A stretch of DNA of 64,000 nt from an uncultured Bacilli bacterium (GCA_934096815.1 CAKOMY010000003.1:1-64000), one strand, 5' to 3'; shown: positions 51,221-60,951, counted from the stretch's first letter. The notes: generated from the letters alone by a model not told the origin. Made by a program: numbers and translations.

Positions 51221-52204
51221 ATGGAAACATTAGAGACTTTGAATGAAAAAATTGAAACATTAACAACTGAGGCAAATAATAATGGAATGAATAATGAAAA
51301 TAGAATAAGTATTCTTGAAAGATATGGAGAAGATTTAACAAAAAAAGAATATATTACTAATCCATCTATTGGAAGAGATAAGGAAATTAATGAGATGATT
51401 TTAGCCTTAATTACTCCTGATAAAGCCGCATTATTAGTTGGTAAACCGGGTATTGGTAAAACAGCATTAGTAGAAGGCCTTGCTTATCGTATTCAAAAAG
51501 GAGATATTCCTAATGCTTTAAAAGGATGGAATATAATTAAAATTAATATTACCTCACTTTTAGGTAGTACAACTGAAAATGGTAATACTGATGCTAGATT
51601 AGAAATATTGCTAAATGAGTTAAAAACTAAAACTAATACAATTCTTTTTATTGATGAGGTTCATCTATTAGTCAATAAAAATCCTAATAATAATATTGAT
51701 TTTGCGAATATGTTAAAGCCATTTTTAGATCGTGGAACTATTAAAATGATAGGTGCAACTACAACAGAGGAATATGAAGCATATATCCTAAGAGATAGAG
51801 CATTTCTTCGTAGATTTATTAAAATAGATATTGCGGAAAGTGATCCTGAAACAGTTGTAAAAATTCTTATGGGGACATATCCTAAATTTGAAAAGAAAAT
51901 GGGTGTAAAACTTGCTTATACTGATTTTCAAAAAGAAAAAATATTTGCATTTTTAGTAGATATGACAAGTGAGTATAAAAGAGTATATGAAATTGCTAGT
52001 AGATATCCTGATATAACTTTAACACTACTTGCTAATGCATTTAGTTATGCTGTATTTGAAAATTCACCTGAAGTAAGAATTAAACATATTTATGAAGCTG
52101 TTAAAAATGCTAAAAACATTTATCCAGATAGTTTAAATAAAGAAATAGAAAAGTTTAAAGTTCAATTTAAAGATATGTTAGAACAAGAAAATGTTGAATT
52201 ATAA
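51221..52204 (+). CDS. Stand-alone Clp-type AAA+ ATPase domain protein
   Basis: 327 aa. A ClpA/ClpB D1-like module: DLTKKEYITNPSIGRDKEI, Walker A GKPGIGKTALVEGLAYRI, Walker B LFIDEVHLL, sensor ATTTEEYEAYI, arginine finger RDRAFLRRF. The double-psi N domain, middle domain and second AAA ring of ClpB/ClpC are absent, and no IGF loop for ClpP is visible. It probably forms a single-ring ATPase with an unknown partner. AAAAGGAG precedes the ATG, and a terminator follows. Confidence 0.82.
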   Translation: METLETLNEKIETLTTEANNNGMNNENRISILERYGEDLTKKEYITNPSIGRDKEINEMILALITPDKAALLVGKPGIGKTALVEGLAYRIQKGDIPNALKGWNIIKINITSLLGSTTENGNTDARLEILLNELKTKTNTILFIDEVHLLVNKNPNNNIDFANMLKPFLDRGTIKMIGATTTEEYEAYILRDRAFLRRFIKIDIAESDPETVVKILMGTYPKFEKKMGVKLAYTDFQKEKIFAFLVDMTSEYKRVYEIASRYPDITLTLLANAFSYAVFENSPEVRIKHIYEAVKNAKNIYPDSLNKEIEKFKVQFKDMLEQENVEL

Positions 52205-52223
52205 TTATAAATATATTTAAGAT

Positions 52224-52253
52224 AAATCATAAATTAGTTATGGTTTATTTTTT
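52224..52253 (+). terminator. Intrinsic terminator
   Basis: AAATCATAA/TTATGGTTT hairpin with one G-T pair, followed by ATTTTTTT. Confidence 0.75.
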
Positions 52254-52296
52254 TAGTTTAGTTTGATAGAATTATTAGAGAAATGAAGTGATATTA

Positions 52297-52968
52297 ATGA
52301 AAGTATTAGTTACTGGTTCTAGTAGGGGATTAGGTGCTGAAATAATTAAAGTTTTTGCAGCAAATGGAGTAGATGTTATAATTAATTATATTCATAGTGA
52401 AAAAGAAGCCTATAAACTTGCTGATAGTATTACTAATGTAAATGTTGAAGTAATTAAATGCGATATATCAAATGAAGATGAAGTAAAAGATATGTTTGAT
52501 AAAATAGATCACCTAGATTATTTAATTAATAATGCTGCCATTAGTGATGATAAAGATTTAAAAGATAAAAGTGCATATGAATTTAATCGTATATTGCATA
52601 CAAATCTAACAGGTACATTTTTAGTTACTAAATACGCTATAGATAAAATGGATAAAGGAAGTATCGTTAATATTTCAAGTACTAATGCTATAAATACTTA
52701 TTATCCTGAATCAATAGACTACGATGCTTCTAAAGCAGGAGTAATCTCATTAACTCATAACTTTTCTAAATATTTACCTGAATTTAATATCAACTGTGTT
52801 TGTCCTGATTGGATAGATACAGATGTAACAAATTTAATGGATGAAGAATATAAGAAAAATATTAAATTTATTAAAAAAGAAGATTTAGCTAAGTTAATAT
52901 ATAAAGTATGTATAAATAAAGAAATAAAAGATCAAATTATTAAAGTGAGTGGTGAAGATGTTAGATAA
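52297..52968 (+). CDS. Short-chain dehydrogenase/reductase
   Basis: 223 aa Rossmann-fold oxidoreductase. Cofactor motif VTGSSRGLGAEI, NNAAIS near residue 80, catalytic Ser in NISSTNA and YDASKAG (Tyr/Lys). FabG-like, but truncated at the C-terminus, so the substrate is not clear. GTGATATTA precedes the ATG. It overlaps the next gene by 11 bases. Confidence 0.85.
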   Translation: MKVLVTGSSRGLGAEIIKVFAANGVDVIINYIHSEKEAYKLADSITNVNVEVIKCDISNEDEVKDMFDKIDHLDYLINNAAISDDKDLKDKSAYEFNRILHTNLTGTFLVTKYAIDKMDKGSIVNISSTNAINTYYPESIDYDASKAGVISLTHNFSKYLPEFNINCVCPDWIDTDVTNLMDEEYKKNIKFIKKEDLAKLIYKVCINKEIKDQIIKVSGEDVR

Positions 52969-54181
52969 ATATATAGATATTGTAAATAAAAATATAGAAA
53001 ATGAATTAAAAGAAATAGATAAAATAGTTTATAGTAATTCTAAAAAAGTATTGGATGCTTTTCATAAGGAAAAAGTGTTAACAACTGATTTTAATTCATC
53101 AACTGGTTATGGTTATAATGATATTGGTAGAGATAAAGTAGAAAAAGTTTTTGCTGATTATTTTGGATGTGAATCGGCTTTAGTTAGATGCCAATTTGTT
53201 AGTGGAACTCATGCTTTATCAACTGCATTTTTTGGAATTTTAAGACCAGGTGATATACTACTATCAATCTCTGGCTTACCATATGACACATTGCATGAAG
53301 TAATTGGAATTAAAGATAATCCTAGTTCATTAAAATCTTTTGGTATTAATTTCAAATATATTGATTTAATTAATAATGATTTTGATTATGATAAAATTAA
53401 AGATAGTTTAAATGTTAAAATGGTCCATATTCAAAGATCAATCGGTTATAGTTTAAGAGATACTTTAAGTATAGATAAAATAGAGAAAGTTATTAAGTTT
53501 ATTAAAGATATTAATAAAGATGTAATAATTATGGTTGATAACTGTTATTGTGAAATGTGTTCATATAAAGAACCTACTGAAGTTGGTGCTGATTTAGTTG
53601 TTGGATCTTTAATTAAGAATTTAGGTGGAGGAATTGCTAATAACGGGGGATATATTTGTGGTAAGAGTGATTTAGTTAATTTGTGCAGTGAAAGATTAAC
53701 ATCTCCTGGCTTAGGTGCGGAAGTAGGACCATCACTTAATCAAACAAGAAACTTTATGCTTGGAATATATGAAGCACCAATGGTTGTTGGTAATGCCTTA
53801 AAAACTAAGGTATTTGCTAGAGAACTATTAAAGTTATTAGGTTGTGATATGATTAACAAAGAACTTAATGATATAGTTTTAGGAATCGTATTTAATGATA
53901 GAGAAAAGTTAATTAATTTTGTTAAAGGAATTCAAATGGGAAGTGCAATAGATTCATGTTATTTACCAGTTCCAACTGATATGCCAGGATATGATAATCA
54001 AATTATTATGGCTAGTGGTTCATTTACTGAAGGATCTAGTATAGAACTTTCTTGTGATGCTCCAATTAGAAAGCCTTTTGTTGCTTATTTACAAGGTGCT
54101 CTTACATTTGAATATGGTAAATTAGGAATTATTAAAGCAGTAGAGAATATATTTAGTGAGGAAGATATAAATGGTAGATAA
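52958..54181 (+). CDS. PLP-dependent methionine gamma-lyase/aluminium-resistance family protein
   Basis: 407 aa fold-type I PLP enzyme of the Met_gamma_lyase (YnbB-like) family: FNSSTGYGYNDIGRDKVEKVFADYFGCE is split across the N-terminus, with FVSGTHAL, VDNCYCEM, the PLP-lysine region LVVGSLIKNLGGGIA and PSLNQTRNFMLGIYEAP later. Such proteins are annotated as cystathionine beta-lyase-like or aluminium resistance; the true reaction is unproven. Bacillus ynbB lies near glnR; here the neighbours are an SDR and a small exporter, both overlapping it. Confidence 0.85.
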   Translation: MLDKYIDIVNKNIENELKEIDKIVYSNSKKVLDAFHKEKVLTTDFNSSTGYGYNDIGRDKVEKVFADYFGCESALVRCQFVSGTHALSTAFFGILRPGDILLSISGLPYDTLHEVIGIKDNPSSLKSFGINFKYIDLINNDFDYDKIKDSLNVKMVHIQRSIGYSLRDTLSIDKIEKVIKFIKDINKDVIIMVDNCYCEMCSYKEPTEVGADLVVGSLIKNLGGGIANNGGYICGKSDLVNLCSERLTSPGLGAEVGPSLNQTRNFMLGIYEAPMVVGNALKTKVFARELLKLLGCDMINKELNDIVLGIVFNDREKLINFVKGIQMGSAIDSCYLPVPTDMPGYDNQIIMASGSFTEGSSIELSCDAPIRKPFVAYLQGALTFEYGKLGIIKAVENIFSEEDINGR

Positions 54182-54683
54182 AATAGTTAATTTTATAATA
54201 GGAATATTTGGTGCTAGTTCTGGAGCTATGATAGGAAAATATATAACCGTGTTTGTTATTTCTTTAATGCCAATTTTAGAACTTAGAGGTGGCTTAATAG
54301 CAGCAAGCTTATTAAAAATTCCTCCAGTACCAGCCTACATAATTTCAATAATTGGTAATCTAATTCCCATCCCTTTAATTTTATGGTTTTTAGATTCAGT
54401 ATTCGCGTTCATGAAAAAACATAAAATATTAGTTAAATTTATTGATTTTTGTGAAAGAAAAGGTAATGAGAAAAAAGGCCAAATTGAAAAATTAGGTTTT
54501 TGGGGATTGGTCTTATTTGTTGGAGTACCACTTCCAGGAACAGGTGCATGGACAGGATGTTTAATTGCAACATTACTTAGAATGGATAAGAAAAAAGCTT
54601 TTTTAGCTGCTATTTTAGGAGTTATTATGGCAAGCGTAATTATGATGGTTGTAAGTTACGGAGTAATAGGTAAGTTAATCTAA
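54171..54683 (+). CDS. COG2426-type small membrane exporter-like protein
   Basis: 170 aa with four or five membrane helices. SLMPILELRGGLIAASLL, GNLIPIPLILWFLD and LFVGVPLPGTGAWTGCLIA are the conserved elements of the small multidrug-export-like family PF06695. The transported substrate is unknown. It overlaps the PLP lyase gene by 11 bases, so it belongs to the SDR-lyase operon. Confidence 0.85.
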   Translation: MVDKIVNFIIGIFGASSGAMIGKYITVFVISLMPILELRGGLIAASLLKIPPVPAYIISIIGNLIPIPLILWFLDSVFAFMKKHKILVKFIDFCERKGNEKKGQIEKLGFWGLVLFVGVPLPGTGAWTGCLIATLLRMDKKKAFLAAILGVIMASVIMMVVSYGVIGKLI

Positions 54684-54688
54684 AACAA

Positions 54689-54714
54689 AAAGGTTTACAA
54701 AATTGTAAGCCTTT
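54689..54714. terminator. Bidirectional terminator
   Basis: A 12-bp complementary stretch AAAGGTTTACAA/TTGTAAGCCTTT (one G-T pair, short loop) with T/A tracts on both sides separates convergent genes. Confidence 0.8.
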
Positions 54715-55544
54715 TATTTATGAACTAAAACGTGATCTCCTGCTTTTAAATGTTTATCTAAAACTTTAACATCTTCTAGTCTCATATTAACACATCCATG
54801 TGATCCATTAGTTAAATAAATGTCTCCACCAAATTGACTACGCTTCGAATCATGAAAACCTTCACCATCAGGATTAAAGGAAATAAATATTTCTGCGGGA
54901 GTATCAAGCATTAAAGTTGTATTGTAAGATTTACCATTAATCTCAGTATATCCTTTATTCGTTCCTTTAGTTGTTCCATAAGTGGGAATTCCCGTTACAC
55001 AATCGGCAACAAGTACTAACTCACCTTGATAATAACAATATACTTTTTGCATACTAATATCTACCTCAGCATAAGTTTCTGGTAATTTCTCTAATAAATA
55101 AAAATCTGTATAACCAGAATAACCATCAGTAGTTAAACATTCAACTTTATTTTCAAATATCTTAGTAACAGTTAGTTTTTCATATTTTTCAACCATATAT
55201 ACTACGTTGTTGTTATCATCAAATAATGCTAGATCATCAGTTGCATAAGAAGGAATAAATACTGGTATGAAATTAGATGTTGTTTCTGGTACAGTTTCTT
55301 CTATAAATGTTGTTTCAGGTGTAGTTTCTTCAACTAAAGTTGTTTCAGGAATAATTGTTGTTTCAGTAGGTATTATGGCACTTAATGTTTCATTAATAGT
55401 AGTTTCGTTATTTAAAGTAGAATCTGAAAAAGATTCATTTAAATAATTTTCTCTTATATGTTCTCCTAATTTATGACATCCTTTATAAACACCAAATAAA
55501 CTTGTAATTGCTAGTGCTTATGCTATAATTCTTTTTTTAGTCAT
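54714..55544 (-). pseudogene. L,D-transpeptidase (YkuD) gene with an in-frame TAA at codon 9
   Basis: From ATG 55544 (AAGGAGG upstream) the frame reads MTKKRIIA, then TAA at 55520-55518, then ALAITSLFGVYKGC and continues open for 267 codons. The first 25 residues would be a signal peptide or lipoprotein-like segment. A Thr/Pro/Glu linker (PETTLVEETTPETT) follows, then the YkuD domain with HGCVNMR (catalytic Cys) at the C-terminus. YkuD enzymes cross-link peptidoglycan outside the membrane. After the stop the next in-frame ATG is 55196, which would give only the exportless 160-residue domain. Probably inactivated recently, since the rest is intact. Confidence 0.8.
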
Positions 55545-55569
55545 TATAAATCCTCCTTAATTTCTTTGC

Positions 55570-55598
55570 ATTATAGCAAATAAACGTTTGGATGTCAA
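55570..55598 (-). promoter_or_regulatory. Consensus promoter of the L,D-transpeptidase gene
   Basis: Minus strand: TTGACA, a 17-base spacer ending TGC, TATAAT, matching the sigma-A consensus at every position. Confidence 0.9.
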
Positions 55599-55724
55599 TC
55601 GTTATATTAACTTTTAAATAGGGATAATTTTTTAATTTTTTATAATGTAAATAATTATCTATTTTTCATAATCACTTTCCCTTGATTAAAAGGTATGTTA
55701 TCACAAGAAAGAAATAATTACAAT

Positions 55725-56678
55725 TTATTTGTTTTTAGAAAATATTTTAGATATAAGAAATAATATTAAAATAGAAAATAAGATAATACCATAATATTTA
55801 GTTATATATTCAATATAAATATAGTTTTTTAATAATACGTTATTAAGAATAAATGTTATTAATAATAGGGTAATAATTAATATTTTTTTATTAGAAACTC
55901 TTTTTATGTTATATGTTGCCATAGAGGATAAAATAAATGAACAAAATAACCATAAATAAGATAAGATATTTTGGATGTTTTCGATAAAACCTAAAAGTGA
56001 TATTTCTTTAAATACCATATATTCAGGGTAACGGTATAATTTAGCTAAATTTGTTCCTAAATTACCAATAATGATAACAAAAATTATTAATACAAGTATT
56101 GATGATAAAAGATAAGATTTGTAATTGTAATTTTCTTTAAACTTAGGAAATAAGATAAATGGGGTAGTGCTTATAAAAGCATAGGTTAAACTACATTTGA
56201 TGATATCGTAAATATTTGAAGTTAGTAGTGGAATAAATTCATCTATGTTAATTTTAGGTGCAAGTGCAGTTAAAGGAATTAAGTAAATTAAAGTATAAAT
56301 AAATGAAATTATTAAAGATGTTTTTAATATAGTGTTTATTCCTTTATTAGATATATAATATATTAATATTATTAAAGGAATAAATACAATTATATCGGGA
56401 GTTCTATTTAAGTAGATAGAAGATATTAGTTTAGTGATTAAAAATAAATTTAAAGTTAATAAAATAGTACTATATATATAAACAAATATTTTATTGTCTT
56501 TTTCTGGTAATTTAGTGAAAATATAATTTATAAGTAATCCAATAGCTGTTCCTAGAATGATAGATATCCATGAATTACTTCCAATTGAATTAATAATTTT
56601 GCTTATACCTATTCCTAGAAATAAAGATATACTAGATAAACATAAGGCTGAGTTATATTCTAATTTATTATATTTCAT
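55725..56678 (-). CDS. Spore germination permease, GerB (GerAB) type
   Basis: 317 aa with about ten membrane helices of the APC-like germination-permease family: SLFLGIGISKIIN at the N-terminus and YRYPEYMVFKEISLLGFIENIQNILSY late in the protein match the group. The B subunit senses the germinant in the spore inner membrane. Its start overlaps gerC by 11 bases. It is the last gene of the operon, which is ordered A-C-B. Confidence 0.85.
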   Translation of the reverse strand: MKYNKLEYNSALCLSSISLFLGIGISKIINSIGSNSWISIILGTAIGLLINYIFTKLPEKDNKIFVYIYSTILLTLNLFLITKLISSIYLNRTPDIIVFIPLIILIYYISNKGINTILKTSLIISFIYTLIYLIPLTALAPKINIDEFIPLLTSNIYDIIKCSLTYAFISTTPFILFPKFKENYNYKSYLLSSILVLIIFVIIIGNLGTNLAKLYRYPEYMVFKEISLLGFIENIQNILSYLWLFCSFILSSMATYNIKRVSNKKILIITLLLITFILNNVLLKNYIYIEYITKYYGIILFSILILFLISKIFSKNK

Positions 56679-57726
56679 TTTTTTTAGCTCCTATATTTTC
56701 AAAGATTGTTTCTTCACGATCTAAAATAATTTTTATGTCTAAATTATAATCTAATTCTTTTATACTATCTAATTTATTTTTAGTTTTATTGTAAATTATT
56801 TTTTTAAAACCTAGAGCATCAATATTATTACTTTTAAGAATATTTAGAAAAGATGTTGTTTCATTATATACTGAGTCTTTAGTTAAAGTAATTAATTCTT
56901 CAATGTTATCTTTATTTAAATTTATATTATCTATTTCATTAAAGTTACCATTAATATCTATAGTTATATTTATATTGTTATTTTCATATTTATATTTAGT
57001 ATTAACCTCTTTAATTCTATATATAAGATTTCCTCCATTATAATTTATTTTAAATAAAGAGTATTTGGTAGTATAGTTAAGTAAGTTATAAATTTTAATA
57101 TAATCGTTGTTTATTATTACTGATTCTTTATTATGATTAAATATAATAGCATCATTTAAGGTAAATTCATTATTTACAATTTTTCCAAATGGTAAAATCA
57201 TATCTTTATATTCACTAAGATAAGTTTTAATGAATTTATTATATTTAATATCAATTGTGTTGTTGTAATCATTAGTAATAGTATCCTTTATATATGCACC
57301 TGCTATTTTATTTTTTTCTTTAATTAATTTAGTTATTTCTTTTATATCATCATTTGATACTATAATATTAAAGTTATTACCAATGTAGTTTTCTCTGGCT
57401 ATATAATCTAGTGTTGTTTCTAATTTTTGATTTAGAACATTTTCAGTAAGTATTATAGTATCCACGTCTACTAGATATAAGAATTTGTTTATAGTTAAAC
57501 CGATATTTTCAAAAGTATTATCAAGTGTTATTCCTTGATTAGTATAAATGCTTGATGCATTAGGGTTATCTTTTTCATTTTCTCTTATTTCAACTGTTAA
57601 TATATATTTATTATCTTGATAATCGATATGGACTAAAGAAACAACAGCTATGTCATTAAGACTTAGATAGTTAAAACAACCGGTGGTTAAAAATAAAGTA
57701 ATTATAATTAAGATTATTTTTTTCAT
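56668..57726 (-). CDS. Ger(x)C spore germination lipoprotein
   Basis: 352 aa. The signal peptide ends in lipobox LFLTTGCFNY (Cys17). The N-terminal domain contains NDIAVVSLVHIDY and the C-terminal domain ends with NKTKNKLDSIKELDYNLDI, as in GerAC-type proteins. It is the lipid-anchored subunit of the germinant receptor on the outer face of the spore inner membrane. The start follows the gerA stop by a single base. Confidence 0.85.
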   Translation of the reverse strand: MKKIILIIITLFLTTGCFNYLSLNDIAVVSLVHIDYQDNKYILTVEIRENEKDNPNASSIYTNQGITLDNTFENIGLTINKFLYLVDVDTIILTENVLNQKLETTLDYIARENYIGNNFNIIVSNDDIKEITKLIKEKNKIAGAYIKDTITNDYNNTIDIKYNKFIKTYLSEYKDMILPFGKIVNNEFTLNDAIIFNHNKESVIINNDYIKIYNLLNYTTKYSLFKINYNGGNLIYRIKEVNTKYKYENNNINITIDINGNFNEIDNINLNKDNIEELITLTKDSVYNETTSFLNILKSNNIDALGFKKIIYNKTKNKLDSIKELDYNLDIKIILDREETIFENIGAKKNEI

Positions 57727-57727
57727 A

Positions 57728-59131
57728 TTATCTTTGCTTTCTAATATTGTTTGTTAAATATTTAGATCTTTTAGTATTATTTTTTTGTTTTATAGCGATT
57801 AGGGTTTCTTTTAAATAATTAAAATTAAATGGGGCAGCAGGGAAACTGTATGATAAATTGAATGAATAATTACTTGTTAAATTTATTATTAATAGAATCA
57901 ATGAGATAGCTACACCATATAAACCATAAAGTGATGCTATAAATAAACTTAGGAATCGCCAAGATCTAAGGGCTGAATTAAGTTCAATATTATTAAATAC
58001 CATACTACTTATAAATGTTAAGGCAATAGTTATAATCATGATAGGACTTACAATACTGGCGTTAACTGCTGCTTCTCCTATTATTAAAGCCCCTAAAATA
58101 GATATGGCTGATCCGTAACTTGAGGGAAATCTAATATCACTTTCTCTTAATATCTCACATATTAGAATCATTATGAGGGCTTCAATGGTAGTTGGAAATG
58201 GAACACCTTCTCTTTGAGTAATAAAGCTTATTAATAATTTAGAGGGGATTGTTTCTTGATTATAGTTGGCAATTGCTACATAATATGCTGGTGTTAGTAC
58301 GGTTATAAAAAGACAAAGTAATCTTAAAATTTTAGTAAAGTTAGCATTATTTGCATACATATAATTATCAGAAATAGGATTAATAAAGTCGGCTAGAACT
58401 GCTGGTACTATTATAGCGAATGGAGAAGTGTCAACGACTATAACTATTTTTCCTTCTAAAAGGGAATGAGCAACTGAATTTGGTTTTTCGGTTAGTTTTA
58501 CTTTAGGAAATAGGTTAGATGATTCGTTAATTATATATTTTTTTAATTCGCCGGCATCTATTATTCCGTCAATATTTATACTTTTTAAAATATCATTACA
58601 TTTGTTAATATATTCTTCTTTTGTTATTCCTTCTATATATAATAAGCCGGTTTTAGTATCTGTATATTTGCCGATATTATATTCTTTTATTTTAAGTTCT
58701 TTTGATTTAATTCTTCGTTTTATTAACCCAATATTTTTTTGATAATTTTCAACAAATGCATCTTTTGGACCATATAGTTCTTGTTCGATCTCAGGAGTAT
58801 TAATACTTCGATCTAAATTAGCTTTAGTTTCTAGTGCAAATATTTTACTTTTATAAATTAAAATAGAGAATCCATTAAATAAATATTTATCTATTTCATC
58901 TTTATTAATTTTAACTAAATTAGGTGTTGCTAATATATTATTAATATTTCTTTTCTTAACTGGATTAGTTATATTTTTTAATATAAAGTTATTAATTTGT
59001 TCACTACTACAAATAGTTTCTACATAAAAAATATAGATACTAGATAATTTATATTTAATTTTTCTTAATTTTAAATCAGGAACATCTTTATAGTTATTTT
59101 TAATTTCATTTATTAACATATTATCACTCAT
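57728..59131 (-). CDS. Spore germination protein, GerA type
   Basis: 467 aa. A cytoplasmic N-terminal part (residues 1-210, with GLLYIEGITKEEYINKC) is followed by the membrane domain with EGKIVIVVDTSPFAIIVPA, REGVPFPTTIEALIMILICE and LGALIIGEAAVNASIVSPIM. These are the family hallmarks of the A subunit, now viewed as part of a ligand-gated channel. The start is MSDNMLINEI at 59131. First gene of the gerA-gerC-gerB operon on the minus strand. Confidence 0.93.
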   Translation of the reverse strand: MSDNMLINEIKNNYKDVPDLKLRKIKYKLSSIYIFYVETICSSEQINNFILKNITNPVKKRNINNILATPNLVKINKDEIDKYLFNGFSILIYKSKIFALETKANLDRSINTPEIEQELYGPKDAFVENYQKNIGLIKRRIKSKELKIKEYNIGKYTDTKTGLLYIEGITKEEYINKCNDILKSINIDGIIDAGELKKYIINESSNLFPKVKLTEKPNSVAHSLLEGKIVIVVDTSPFAIIVPAVLADFINPISDNYMYANNANFTKILRLLCLFITVLTPAYYVAIANYNQETIPSKLLISFITQREGVPFPTTIEALIMILICEILRESDIRFPSSYGSAISILGALIIGEAAVNASIVSPIMIITIALTFISSMVFNNIELNSALRSWRFLSLFIASLYGLYGVAISLILLIINLTSNYSFNLSYSFPAAPFNFNYLKETLIAIKQKNNTKRSKYLTNNIRKQR

Positions 59132-59144
59132 TTTATTATGGTTA

Positions 59145-59178
59145 ATAAAAAAGAAAACTTACCAATTTTTGGTAAGTT
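59145..59178 (-). terminator. Intrinsic terminator (minus strand)
   Basis: Minus-strand perfect 10-bp stem AACTTACCAA/TTGGTAAGTT followed by TTCTTTTTT, between the metallopeptidase-like gene and gerA. Confidence 0.88.
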
Positions 59179-60019
59179 ATTTGAAATATTGTTTTATTAA
59201 TGATAAGTTTTTATAATTATCTTCTTTTATATCATTTTTATTAAGAAATTCTCTAACACTTAATTTATTATCAAAACAATCTTGAATTCCATCTATAATT
59301 TGGGCTTTCTTACTTGATAATTGTTCATTAGTATAAATAAAGTAGAGCATAAAAGCTTTTAATGTAGATTCAGTATATTTAATGGCATCATCTTTTTGAA
59401 CTATTAATAATTCGTCATGAGGAAAAGGATTATTTATAATAAAATCTAAATTATTTAACAAGCTATTAAATCTTAATTTAATCATATAATCATCATTATT
59501 TATATAATCTCTAGCAATTATTTCCATAAATATTGGAATCATTTCATTATTAACTCCTGACATAAAAGTTTGCTGAGTATGAGCAATTTCATGAGCATAT
59601 GATTCTAATACTGCTTTAGTTAAAGTTAAATTTAATTTTCTAACATATCTAAAGTTTTTATTATTATATGGAACTATACCACCTTCAACACTACAAGTCA
59701 TTTCCTCTTTATATATATAATTAATTGGTACATCAAATGGAGATATCATTTCTAAATTCTTAATTTTTATATCTCTAAAATATTTAAACACTGGTAAATT
59801 CTTAGGATAATAAATTATATCATTAATATTAAATAATTCATTATACATATTTTTAATTTTATTAAAATCTACTGAACTAGCATCATTATTTATTTTAATT
59901 AATTTATATAAGTTTTTAAATAATGGATAATCATCTCTTGATTTTATATATTCTATTATTTTGATACAAAAAGTACTATTTAAATAAGATAACGCTAATT
60001 CTTCATATTCTTTTGTCAT
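59177..60019 (-). CDS. Predicted intracellular zinc metallopeptidase (third HExxH protein)
   Basis: 280 aa, no signal peptide. Motif YAHEIAHTQQTF near residue 165 is followed about 20 residues on by IPIFMEIIARDY, supplying a possible glutamate zinc ligand. Size, position of the motif and the helical C-terminal part resemble the tandem genes at 14557 and 15596, although similarity is low. The start is ATG 60019 after AAAGGAAC; a minus-strand TTGATT-17-TATTAT promoter lies upstream. Its role is unknown. Confidence 0.65.
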   Translation of the reverse strand: MTKEYEELALSYLNSTFCIKIIEYIKSRDDYPLFKNLYKLIKINNDASSVDFNKIKNMYNELFNINDIIYYPKNLPVFKYFRDIKIKNLEMISPFDVPINYIYKEEMTCSVEGGIVPYNNKNFRYVRKLNLTLTKAVLESYAHEIAHTQQTFMSGVNNEMIPIFMEIIARDYINNDDYMIKLRFNSLLNNLDFIINNPFPHDELLIVQKDDAIKYTESTLKAFMLYFIYTNEQLSSKKAQIIDGIQDCFDNKLSVREFLNKNDIKEDNYKNLSLIKQYFK

Positions 60020-60265
60020 ATTATTGTTCCTTTTGCGTATATAATATGTTAAATAATTAAAAAAATCAATAAAAAAATACAAAACTTTTTGCCAAAAACT
60101 TACAAGAAATATTGATGTTTACATATTAGAGGAAACATTTACTTGCAAAATTAAATGGACTTCTTTTTTTATTTTAATAAGTTCTCTTTAGATATTCATA
60201 ACCGCATAATTTCATTTATTTATCAATTAATTTTATTAAATGATAGTGTTTACAAAGTCGGGAAT

Positions 60266-60296
60266 ACATAAAAAAATCAGTCATATTTTAGACTGA
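60266..60296 (-). terminator. Terminator of tRNA-Arg(ACG)
   Basis: Minus-strand TCAGTC/GACTGA hairpin followed by TTTTTTT. Confidence 0.75.
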
Positions 60297-60336
60297 AATA
60301 TATTTAAAGTTCGAATTGTTTGAACAAATTCTTTAA

Positions 60337-60413
60337 TGGTGCGCCCAAAGGGAGTCGAACCCCTAACCTTTAGATCCGTAGTCTAACGCTCTATCCAATT
60401 GAGCTATGAGCGC
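60337..60413 (-). tRNA. tRNA-Arg(ACG)
   Basis: Minus-strand cloverleaf with acceptor GCGCTCA/TGGGCGC, discriminator A and encoded CCA (60337-60339). The anticodon stem TTAGA/TCTAA closes the loop CTACGGA, giving ACG (A34 read as inosine). Confidence 0.96.
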
Positions 60414-60522
60414 AAAATAATTCATTTGCAAAAATAATATATCATAAAAATTTTAAAAAATAAAGTATTTTTGATTGCATAATTAATAATATATGATATG
60501 CTTATTATAGGGTGGATAAAGA

Positions 60523-60930
60523 ATGAAGATAGAAGCAATTAATATATTATTTGAAAATGGAGATGTTATTTCTTTAAATCAAGAAGAATGTGAAAACTTC
60601 TATATTTCTAACGTAAAAAGTAATGGAGAAGAGATTCCTTATGAACCTACTATAATTAGAAATAAATTATATGCTAACTTATGTTTAATTAAATTAAATA
60701 AAGATTTATTGGATAATTTTAAAAAGAAGAGATTGCAATATAAAAAGGATATAGTTGAAATTCAAGTTATATTTGGAAATAAATGTGCTAGGTTTGATAT
60801 TGCTTCTAACGCTAATCCATTTGACGTAACTTATAATAATGATCTAGAATATATTTTTGAAGATGATAAATCTTTTGGCCTTTTAATGAGTGAATATAAT
60901 ATTAAATATAAAGATAATTTATTTGCATAA
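60523..60930 (+). CDS. Hypothetical protein
   Basis: 135 aa, not recognised. Soluble and acidic, with a mix of predicted strands (MKIEAINILFENGDVISL, VEIQVIFGNKCARFDIASN) and no signal peptide. Stands alone between tRNA genes, with a GGGTGG site near the ATG and a terminator after the stop. Confidence 0.65.
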   Translation: MKIEAINILFENGDVISLNQEECENFYISNVKSNGEEIPYEPTIIRNKLYANLCLIKLNKDLLDNFKKKRLQYKKDIVEIQVIFGNKCARFDIASNANPFDVTYNNDLEYIFEDDKSFGLLMSEYNIKYKDNLFA

Positions 60931-60951
60931 TAAAGCAATAATTATTTAATG

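Noticed and set aside
39629..55544. Reassignment of TAA as a sense codon because two genes contain in-frame TAA
   Set aside because: TAA ends most genes in the window, including rpsL and tuf, so these are better explained as individual nonsense changes or errors.
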